Assembly: GCF_963678635.1 (NCBI RefSeq)
Contig: NC_087066.1
Location: 17,171,275-17,235,274, forward strand
DNA from: Symsagittifera roscoffensis
Lineage: Eukaryota > Xenacoelomorpha > Acoela > Convolutidae
Length of the DNA stretch: 64,000 bases
Reading direction: 5' to 3'
Shown: positions 55,847 to 64,000 of the stretch, in pieces
Layout: each line of letters starts with the position of its first letter
Position numbering within the stretch: position 1 is the first letter of the stretch
Position numbers and translations under genes: made by a program
Notes under the pieces: generated by a model
What the model saw: only the letters and a program-made list of their open reading frames with translations
Databases searched by the model: none
What the model was told of the DNA's origin: nothing

Positions 55847-58680
55847 TTATGCATCACTTTCTGTGTCTGATGATCCACAGTTTATTTGATTTAGTTGTAG
55901 TTCGTTTTTTTCTGTGTCGTCAATACCTGGGGGGTCTGATGTTGTTTCTTCATTTGATTGTACTTGATTAATATGTCTTTGATGTTTGGGTGTACTACTT
56001 CTGTAGCGATGTTTAGAATTATTATAATGGTTATTATTTCTATGTGGTGATTGAGAATAATTTTTATATCGATTATTATAACTTGAATGTCGATTTTGTG
56101 AATTGTTTCGTGATCTGTTTTGATAATTATTGTTTGATCTGTGATAGTTTGATCTGTTATATGAGTTATTTCTTGATCGATTGTTTGGGTAATTTTGATT
56201 TCGTTTGTTCGATTAACTTCTATTTCGATTATTTGAATAGTTTCTATTTCTATTATATGATGAGTTTCGTGATTGATTGTTTGGATAGTATTTATTTCTT
56301 GTGTTTGATTGGAAATTGGATCTAGAAACAAATTATGTTGTATTTGAATTTGATCTGGAGTAGTTATTTCGACTATTGGGTTGATTATAATGATTTTGTG
56401 AAGAATTCTGTGCATTTCTTCGTTCTGGTGATCTTCCTCTATAACTTATATGGTGATTGATTTCTCGTGTAATTGGTGTTGTTCGGAAGTTGTTTTCCTG
56501 AACTGTTGTTGCTGTATACATTTTTGTTTGGTAGATTTTGATCTTTCTTCATGTATTGATAGAATGATTTATTTGGTTCTTTATATTTTTGAGGTTTGTT
56601 TTGGTTATCTTGTTGTTTTTGTCTACATTCAGAAATACTATGTCCGTATCGTCGGCAATAATTACACCATTTTTTGAAAGATGGTTTGCCTTTAAAGTTT
56701 GGATGTTTTTCATAAATATTTAGTATTTCAGTGATTTTTTCAACGAGGTCTGTATCTGATTCCTGTATGTTATTGATATTTGTGGTGTTTGTTTCGATTC
56801 GGTTAACATATTGTAAATTCAGATTTTCTGTTTCTTCAAGTTTCATTGTGATTTCCGCTTGCTCTAGTTTGTCTACTAGTTTTCGAAAATCTAAATCGGG
56901 TTCTCGAATTGAGGAAGGATGAGATGCTCTCTTTTTTATTGCTATTTTCCTTAATTGAGGTGTTAAGGTCATCATTAAAATTTCTGTCATTTTTGTGTTT
57001 TGTAGTCATGTGTATTTAATGAATATGCTTTTCGAACTAGTGTTTCGATACGTACTGCTAATTGTTTGATGGTTTCATTTGGTAATCTACGAATTTCATT
57101 ACATAAAACTCTTTGGTGTTGTTTATTTCTTTCGGAGTCAAACATTTTTGAAAATTCTTGTGTAAATCTTTTCCAATTTGATTTTATTTCTATTGGCAAT
57201 ACTGAAAACCATTTTTGGGCTGCGCCATCTAAGTTTGTTTGTATCAACGCTGTGCGTCGATGTATCCAATTTTGATGTAGTGGTGTATTAATTGGTTCAG
57301 GTCCTATATTTAAAATTAAATTTGCTGTTACTGCATTTAAATAATCTTCTACAGAATATTCAGGGTCTGTTCCTATGAATACCATTAATGGTTTGTTTGA
57401 TGTTATTGATGATCCACCCATAAGGTATGGATTCATTGTCATTTGTAGTGATTCTGCGGCATTTGGCATTTGTGAAAAATTTGAAAGTTGGTTTTTTGTT
57501 ATTTCGTGTTGTTGAAGGTAATATGGGAGTGGTATTTCATTTTGCATTTGAGTTGGTTGATACGAGTGTGTGATCATTGGGTTTTGTGGCTGAGTTGGTT
57601 GAAAAGATTGTGTATTAGTTGGGTTTTGCATTTGTATTGGTTGTTGATTTTGTGTATCTGTTGGATGTGGAGAAAAAATTCTATGATATGTATATGGTTT
57701 TTGCACTCCTTGTCCGCGATATTCTTGAGTATATGGTGCAAAAATATCTGGTTGTAAGTAATCATCATCAGAGGATAAGTAATCCGTATGATGAGGTGCT
57801 TTTTTATTTTTAGTTTGTTGAAAGAATGGGTAATTTTCACTACGATCCTGTGGAGGATGTGAATTAGTTTGAAAATTTACTGAGTTGGTTGTTTTCATTG
57901 GGTTATCCCAATATCGAGATCTTACATGATTATTATTAGTTTTTCGTGGGGGATAGTTTGTTTTTGATGAATGTGCGTAATTATAATTGTGTTCTGCAAA
58001 AGTGTTTCTTGTCAACGTTCTTCGTGTTTTTGACGGTACTGTCATAGGTCTATATGTTTGATAAACCATATGTGAATATTTTGGAGCAACCGAAGGTTTA
58101 ACGGTTGATTGTAAGGTTACTTGTGCTGGCGAAGTGTTTGTATTTTTTGGTGTTGTTAAATTTGGACGTATCGGTGAAATACTTTGTTGTGTAGTTGTTG
58201 TTGTTTGGACGATTTCTTCATTTATGAAGTGTGATGGTGTTTGAATATCTTGTTGTGTAAGTTTCCTAGTTCCATTAAGGTTTTCATTGTGTATGACGGT
58301 TGAATTTAAACTGTTATTTCGCGTATCAGGTAAAAATGTATTGTAGTTTAATGGTGTTGCATCAATGGTTAATGGTACTACTCTTACATAATCTCTTTGA
58401 TAAGATATTGTACTTATTGCTTGACTTGAGATTGATTGTGGGATGTTTATAAATGCATGATGAGACCATTCGGGGTCCCAAACGTAGTCTGACTGTTCTG
58501 TGATGGCGGTATCATCGTTTGAATTTTGAGGTCTGAAATTTTTTCTTGCTTGTGAAATTAAATCTATATTATGTGTGAAATAATCTATTGTAAACCATGC
58601 CAAAATTTTTTGTAAGTCATGTTTTGTATGTTGTGAGACTTCGTCTTTAGTGAAATTTTCTTTAATTATATATAGGAAAG
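55847..58680 (-). pseudogene. gag: Gag: capsid and nucleocapsid (broken)
   Basis: The first frame is open through 58603-56987. It begins AWFTIDYF with no ATG there, and open frame extends further 5' into the end of the previous ORF, so the start is uncertain. A Pro/Gln/Thr-rich region with repeated QPTQMQNP-type units precedes the capsid-like domain (FIGTDPEYSVEDYLNAV, LDGAAQKWFSVLP, FTQEFSKMF). A -1 frame (56990-56439) then carries the CCHC knuckle WCNYCRRYGHSISEC. The original frame resumes (RGRSPERR, then Asn/Arg/Ser repeats) with TAA stops at 56335-56333 and near 56212. It ends SSDTESDA at 55847, seven codons before pol. Frame changes near 56990 and 56450-56520 look like compensating indels. 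The protein would package element RNA. Confidence 0.82.
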
Positions 58681-59186
58681 TTGAAAATAGTGTGATTTCG
58701 TACTTCTGTATGTTTGGATGTCTCAGTTGGTGAGATATTTGGAATTTCTGTTTTTTCTAATATTGAAATATAACTATATTTTATTGCAAAAACTTCGTTA
58801 GTAAATATGGAGTTTGCTCTTTGTGAGTTATGATATTGTACGCTTTTAATATATTCTAAGAATACTTTTGAAAATTCTAAGTCAAGATCGTCTGTTTGAA
58901 TTACATATTTGCGTTGATTCGGATTTGGTGTACTGAATTCTATGGTGTAGATTCCGTATTGTTGTGTTAAATTACATATATTTTTCAGATAATGTTCTAT
59001 GATTTGCCTTTTAATTTTTACATCTGGGAATTCTGTTTTGCATGGGCTGATTCCGGGTTCAAACAAATTTAGGAGTAAATTCTTGCAAAAGTCATGCTGT
59101 CCTCTATTATCGGGTGCATCTACGAGGAAGGGGTAAATATCGTCGTCATCTGGACTATCGTCACTTTGAGTGTGGCTGTGGCTCAT
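58662..59186 (-). CDS. Unknown ORF 2 upstream of gag
   Basis: An intact 174-codon ORF with an ATG start, overlapping the end of the first upstream ORF by 26 bases. The N-terminus is acidic (SDDSPDDDDIYPFLVD). The middle looks globular (QIIEHYLKNICNLTQQYGIYTIEF, KYVIQTDDLDLEFSKVFLEYI). There is no signal peptide or known motif. It ends FNFPIYN. The gag frame is open across its last part, so gag may begin within it. Family unknown. Confidence 0.55.
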   Translation of the reverse strand: MSHSHTQSDDSPDDDDIYPFLVDAPDNRGQHDFCKNLLLNLFEPGISPCKTEFPDVKIKRQIIEHYLKNICNLTQQYGIYTIEFSTPNPNQRKYVIQTDDLDLEFSKVFLEYIKSVQYHNSQRANSIFTNEVFAIKYSYISILEKTEIPNISPTETSKHTEVRNHTIFNFPIYN

Positions 59187-59628
59187 TTTTTTGTTTAATG
59201 ACTGTTAATATATAACTATCGATGTGTCTAATTGGTTGATTCCAATTATACAAGTGTACTGGTTTATGTTTATATTGCTTTTTTAATCTTATTTTTCCTC
59301 TTTTTGATGAATTTGAAGTTGTTTCTGAGTCGGAAAAATATAATTGATCGTGAATGGGACAATTTTTATCAATTAATTCTTTTAATTTATAAAGTTCATC
59401 TAAATTGCTGGCTTCTGATTCTGAAAATGCGTTTCTATTTTTTGAAAATCTTTTTTGTGTGATTTGTCTTTGTTTGTTTATTATTTTTCTTTTTATTGTT
59501 AGTCGTTTTGTTCTAATATATCCAACTATTTGTGTATGAGGTGTGATTACAAGATCGTATTTTTTGTTATCTATTTCACAGTTGTGTAAAACGATTGTTT
59601 GTTTATTTCCCAGATTTTTGAATGACAT
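59161..59628 (-). CDS. Unknown ORF 1 upstream of gag
   Basis: An intact 155-codon ORF with an ATG start, the first ORF after the leader. It is strongly basic, with stretches KRLTIKRKIINKQRQITQKR and KRGKIRLKKQYKHKPVH that suit RNA binding or nuclear import, separated by an acidic segment (SESEASNLDELYKLKE). The family is not recognised. Its position before gag is unusual for LTR elements. Confidence 0.55.
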   Translation of the reverse strand: MSFKNLGNKQTIVLHNCEIDNKKYDLVITPHTQIVGYIRTKRLTIKRKIINKQRQITQKRFSKNRNAFSESEASNLDELYKLKELIDKNCPIHDQLYFSDSETTSNSSKRGKIRLKKQYKHKPVHLYNWNQPIRHIDSYILTVIKQKNEPQPHSK

Positions 59629-60855
59629 AAGGTTTAGGATGAGGGATGCAAAAAGTTGTTAGATGATTTCTACTTTCTTAAACTGTTAGTCCTTACGATT
59701 TTTTGGTTAGCTTAACCTGGGTCTATTTGTTCAGGGTTGGAGAGAAAAGTATATCGATTCCGAAGAATGATTTTTTACTTTCTCGTGGCTAGTATAAGCT
59801 AAGGTGTTAACTTACTTAATCTTACTTAGGGGTAGTGATTGTGTTCGAGGCTTGGAGAATAGTAAATCGATCCACAAGGTTCAGGTATAATTAGAACGCA
59901 AGTAGTTCGTTAGATACTATTTCAAACTTACTAAGTCTAAGATTTATCCTGGGTCTCGTAAGAGGAGGGTTCAAGTGAAGGATGAATAACCGAAGTTCTT
60001 CACTGTTTATCCTAATTTGAATGGTTAGTTTTGTTGAAAAATTTCTATTAGTCTTGGGTTTTTTGGAAGGGTTGGATAGTGAATCGACGTTTGAGGTCGT
60101 TAGACACTTGTTAAGTGGGTGGGGGAGAACAAAATTGTTCTTTTTGATCCAAGGATAGGCCTTGATGATCAAGTTTTAAATTTAGTGAAATAGAAAAATA
60201 ATTAAGATCCAAGGATAAGCCTTGATGATCTGATTTTAAAATTAAGTGAATTTAAGTTTAAAATAGTTTAAATTTGTTTAAGAAAAAGATTTAGTGTTTT
60301 AATGATATTAGTGAGCTTATGATTGCTGTTATGTTTAGGTGATGAAGCTGGGACAACTGATGATTTTATGATTACTAACAATTTATTGTCATGCTACTAA
60401 TTTTTGTTTTGATTTCAATAAATATTTTCCAAACATGTTTTATATAATACTGCAGAATTTAGGGAAACGATCTGAGATCTTTTTATCAATCGTTATTGTT
60501 TATTAATAATTTTGTTTAGCGCCTGAAATGATCATGAGTATTGACTTCAAGATTTTATGTTTGCAAATGAAAATCTAAATTCAATGCTAATAAAATTCTA
60601 AATATAAAAGTTTGTGTTGGCTTTTGCCGTACTATCATATAACTATATGGTAAGTTTCTACTTTGTCGTATGTCGTCTCTGGTTCGAGGTCTTCTTACGA
60701 TTCCGGGTAGTTCTGTTATCGTTCGGAATATTGGCTCTGATCTATTGAGTCGTAGAGACATTTCGATTAAATTGTCGTCGTATAACATTTTGAAAATGTT
60801 TTGTCTAAATTCTAATCTATTTTTGGTTAATTCTAAGCTATTAAGGTCTTGTTCG
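59629..60855 (-). other. Long 5' leader of the LTR element
   Basis: About 1.2 kb between the primer-binding site and the first ORF, without a supported gene. It would hold packaging signals and a splice donor. Two near-identical segments (GATCCAAGGATARGCCTTGATGATC at about 60148-60175 and 60205-60232) form a short direct repeat. Confidence 0.5.
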
Positions 60856-60873
60856 AGACTTATGGTCGCACCA
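60856..60873 (-). promoter_or_regulatory. Primer-binding site
   Basis: The minus strand reads TGGTGCGACCATAAGTCT starting two bases after the 5' LTR end. TGG complements the CCA end of a tRNA. The plus strand here has a TTCGAGA segment like a tRNA T loop, which supports a full-length tRNA match. The tRNA type was not determined. Confidence 0.7.
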
Positions 60874-60875
60874 GA

Positions 60876-60984
60876 TGAGTTAGGACCGATGTGGTTAACT
60901 CATAGAGTAATTTCGGATAGGGTACACCGTCTGCTCGTCACGCTATCTTATTTTCGGCCGGATAGATTCGTGCAACTTCTTAGT
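60876..60984 (-). repeat. 5' LTR, truncated to its U5 end
   Basis: 108 of 109 positions match 42524-42632. To the right of 60984 the sequence no longer resembles the DNA right of 42632, so most of the 5' LTR (U3 and R) is missing and the element lacks its own promoter. Confidence 0.8.
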
Positions 60985-62935
60985 TCAAATCTTCTCAAAA
61001 AATGGCGGGACACGCCTTTCAAGTACCCAGCTTTCAAAAATCTTGTTTCGAGTATCAATCTAAATGACCCGATAAATATCAATCTAAAAGTACCAATCTT
61101 GCACCCACGGACGTATCGAGGAGGGAAAGGCGGCGGATTTTTCAAAAAACACTCAAAATGTTGTTATCGACAAAATAATGATAACATAAAATAAAAAGCG
61201 GCTTTCTGAAAGGCCAAATAATCAATTTAGTGATGGTTATGACAATAAAATTTTTGGGCCTAGTCGGGCAAAATGGATGACGTATAAAGTTATGAAAAAG
61301 TTTTCTAGGTTTAGGGTGTAGATTTTTGAGATTTTTGTCGTTACGAGTAAACAATTATTACCTGCTTGTTAATCAAACATTGGTTTCAAACTTCCTCTAA
61401 AGATTTTTGATTGTTTTGCAAAAACAAATAAGTGTTTTCTTAATCAGGATTTTGTGAATATGATGATTGCTGTAACCTCAAGATTTTGAAACAGTCTTAG
61501 TAACAATTTAATGTATATTTGTCAGCAATTTTGAATAAACAAACACAAACGTTTAGCAAACAAACAATCGCCATTTATGTCGTAAGACGAAGTTGCCTCA
61601 TCATTGCGATTCGAGGTAATGTAAATAAACTGATTAATGATTGCAACTTAATATAGCTTGATTCAATTATTACAACTTGGTAATTGCCCAGATTTGGTAT
61701 TTTGATTAATTCCAACTGCATGCAAATTCAATCAACCTATAAAATTATGTTTTTTTAAAGCCATTACAAAAAGATAACAAAAGTTTGGTTTAAATAAACC
61801 AACAACCGAGAAATTAATTTAAAAAGTATAGTAATGATAATCGGGTCCCTATCAAAGCAATGTATGGACAAGGCAAACATTTATTTTGCACTTTGGCAAA
61901 ATAGCAAACAAATTAATCTGATAATGGCCACAAAAAACGCCCAGATTAAAAATGAACAAAATCTGCCAAAAATTAATATTGATTCACAATATTAAAGAAT
62001 AATTCGCTGTTGGTTTTTTTAAAACAAATTATTTAATAACTCGCAGAACAATTTGTCTCGATCGGGTTTCGATTCTCTAAGCAACACTAAAACACCGGCT
62101 TGAGGTTTGAAACTTAGAGTATAAAAAGTAATAAAAAAGTAATAAAAAAGTAAAAGAAAAACAGCAATCGCCAACAGCAATAGCAAATGTAATCGATAGG
62201 TTATCGCTGATTAATTTGGCTAATGCTCAGCGATGAAACAGCAAAAAAAACCTTTCAAAATGAGCAAAATAGTAAACTACCGGGGTTCGTTCCCGCAACG
62301 CAACTATCAGCTAAGTAGACATGTTTGCTACATCTGCGACACGAAGCCTAAGATACACTTCAAGCATTAACTCAGTTTATTAACTCACACTGTCATTTAA
62401 AAGCTACTAGAATGAGTTAAAGTTTTAGCACTGACTTTCTAGAAATCATTACTGAAATAGATCTGAAATATCGCAGCTTAGCTATGGAAAAAACCCTGAA
62501 TTATACTTGAATCAGTGCTGTAAAATAGTGATCAATGGGATACTATAGAAATAGCGATAATTAACGGTGGACTTAAAACCGGGCAGCTTTGCATAGCTCA
62601 ATCTCAAATGCAAAAGTTTTTGGCTCAACAGACATTTTTTCTTCTTTTTTGGATGAAAAAGCTCACATTTGCATCCGAACCGGAAAGTTTAATTCGTTAT
62701 TTGTTGTCTCATCATATGTTTGCTGCTTATCAGCTCAATTCTTTGTATAGATCAATCTGGGGCAGGATTGTATTTTGTGAGCTATGTTTGGGCAGTGAAA
62801 GCGCATTAACTTTGTATTTGCTTCAAAAACATTCATAGACACGGATTGTTTCTGTCCATTTCTTTTATAATGTTCCAAAAAACAAAACAAAAAAAGATTT
62901 TCCGCTATTAAAATATCCTATATACTACACTTTAG

Positions 62936-63220
62936 AAATCTGTTTTCAAAGTTTCCAAGACATTTTCTGCCATGGTGACATGCGATACCTTAGGTGCTCT
63001 CTTCATTACTATTCCAACAGTTAAAACGACTGCAACTAATTTTAGAGCTATGTTTCGATTTTTTTGCTTTGTTTTTCAACTTTTTTCTAAAGTTGGTAGA
63101 AATCAGTTGCGCGCAACGAAAAAGAAAGAGTAATAAAGACGTATAGCCAAATATGAACCCACGAATTTGATTCGGTGAGGTCATAAATGGTTCCCCTAGT
63201 TGGCAAAAAAGAAAACTTAC
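62936..63220 (+). repeat. Diverged direct repeat, copy 1
   Basis: Shares TTTTCTGCCATGGTGACATGCGATA, GTGCTCTCTTC, TTGCGCGCAAC and CCCTAGTTGGCAAA with 63658-63935. About 285 bp, non-coding. Confidence 0.55.
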
Positions 63221-63657
63221 TGACTCAGTTTGTTTTCCCAATCGGCAAAAGGAATGTGCTCACGTAATATACATTTTTTAAAATAGTATATATTTTTTTA
63301 CTGTCCATGCTCTAAAAATCTCATCAATATTTTCTGGTTTGAATTAATTAATTGAGCTCAAGGTGATTGCATAATTAACAGGTTTTTCAAATAAATCGCA
63401 CAAAGTTACTATTTTCAATCAGAAAGAAAAATGTTTTTCTTATTTTTCGGTCATCATAAATTGCTTTCTATCAATCTATTTTTTGATCTAGATATGTTTT
63501 GTGCAAGTTTGTAATTAGACTGAAGGGGGGAGGCTAGACATTGGAATATGAATAATTTGTTTCAGAACAGCTCATACCCAACCGTATTTTTTCAGGTTGT
63601 CCACTGTTTCCAAAAACAAGAAGGACTATATTTTTCGCTAATAAGCATATATCTACT

Positions 63658-63935
63658 AAATTTAAATATTTTCATTTAAAATGTTCCTTAATTTTTCTGC
63701 CAAAGTAATATGCGATAACTTAGAAAACCCTCTTTCTAAGTTTTTGCCAATTAAAATGGGTGCAATGAATTTAAAAAAATTGAAATCTGCTTCGATTTAG
63801 AGTAATGTTTAATCGGTTATTCAAACCTGGTAAAAATGGTGTGCGCGCATCAAATAAAAGCGAAAATGAAAACACGTATAGTTTACTGATGCTTCTTTAT
63901 ATAACAAGCTCTCCCTCGTTTGGCAAAGTGCTGAC
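63658..63935 (+). repeat. Diverged direct repeat, copy 2
   Basis: Partner of 62936-63220: TTTTCTGCCAAAGTAATATGCGATA, GTGTGCGCGCATC and CCCTCGTTTGGCAAA in the same order and spacing. Confidence 0.55.
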
Positions 63936-64000
63936 AAAAGAGGCTTGTAAACGGCGCTATATTAGGATTCTCTATATTGAAATCACAACAGATTTACAAG

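Larger units (their letters stand above)
42524..60984 (-). mobile_element. Giant Ty3/gypsy-like LTR retroelement with envelope and extra ORFs
   Basis: An 18.46-kb element on the minus strand, bounded by a 109-bp direct repeat (one mismatch) at 42524-42632 and 60876-60984. The repeat ends CCTAACTCA on the minus strand, so the LTR has the canonical CA end. A primer-binding site starting TGG lies two bases inside the right copy. Gene order is two unknown ORFs, gag, pol (PR-RT-RH-IN), two small membrane ORFs, an unknown ORF, env-like glycoprotein, an unknown 602-residue ORF, intron, LTR. Integrase after RNase H, and the RT and GPY/F-like features, place it near Ty3/gypsy and retroviruses rather than Copia. 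Gag, pol and env all carry lesions. The size and number of extra ORFs are far beyond a usual 5-10 kb element. Confidence 0.9.
60985..64000. other. Non-coding right flank
   Basis: No gene is supported. GGGGTTCGTTCCCGC at about 62280 resembles a tRNA B box but lacks an A box and cloverleaf. A pair of diverged direct repeats lies near the end. Confidence 0.5.

Noticed and set aside
55891..56415. 174-codon Ile/His/Thr-rich frame
   Set aside because: It is a shadow of the Asn/Arg/Ser-rich nucleocapsid frame, which is in the gag and pol frame and carries RGRSPERR.
56981..57000. Programmed -1 frameshift at the gag/CCHC overlap (ACACAAAAATGA)
   Set aside because: The heptamer does not fit the X XXY YYZ rule, and the frame returns to the original about 500 bases later, so compensating indels are the simpler explanation.
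62265..62345. Possible tRNA or tRNA-derived SINE with GGGGTTCGTTCCCGC
   Set aside because: No A box, no cloverleaf and no acceptor stem on either strand.
1..64000. CRISPR arrays, bacterial operons or rRNA
   Set aside because: No regularly spaced repeats, no Shine-Dalgarno-type organisation and no rRNA-like sequence; introns and polyadenylation signals indicate a eukaryote.

Overview
The window is AT-rich nuclear DNA of an invertebrate animal. The evidence is a spliced actin-family gene, a spliced ARM-TIR gene, GT-AG introns, AATAAA signals and several classes of metazoan transposons. The sequence alone does not identify the phylum. About two thirds of the 64 kb is mobile DNA.

Region by region: 1-4106 is non-coding apart from one inverted-repeat element (688-1566). 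A Polinton/Maverick occupies 4113-26431, bounded by short terminal inverted repeats and a perfect 6-bp target-site duplication (CTTATT). Its left arm (minus strand) carries a protein-primed family-B DNA polymerase gene with N-terminal zinc fingers, one intron and a long acidic C-terminal tail. A 4050-bp deletion derivative of that arm is tandemly duplicated. Its right arm (plus strand) carries a run of virion-type genes: a small membrane protein, a packaging ATPase (broken), a small core-like protein, an integrase (broken), a penton-like minor capsid protein and a pX-like protein, plus several unknown genes. No major capsid protein or protease was found.

From 26438 to 42523 lie the host genes: a divergent actin-like gene (four exons, 28353-33708, plus strand) and an ARM-TIR gene (three exons, 39110-36115, minus strand). 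Between and inside them are hAT-type MITEs with perfect 8-bp duplications, foldback elements and older repeats.

From 42524 to 60984 is an exceptionally large (about 18.5 kb) LTR retroelement on the minus strand. Its order is truncated 5' LTR, primer-binding site, two unknown ORFs, gag with a CCHC knuckle, pol (protease, RT, RNase H, integrase, GPY/F-like end), two small membrane ORFs, an unknown ORF, an envelope-like glycoprotein, an intact unknown 602-residue ORF, a short intron and the 3' LTR. Gag, pol and env carry stops and frameshifts, so this copy is dead. Three of the unknown ORFs remain open.

The last 3 kb (60985-64000) is non-coding and contains one pair of diverged direct repeats. 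No rRNA, tRNA or CRISPR was seen.
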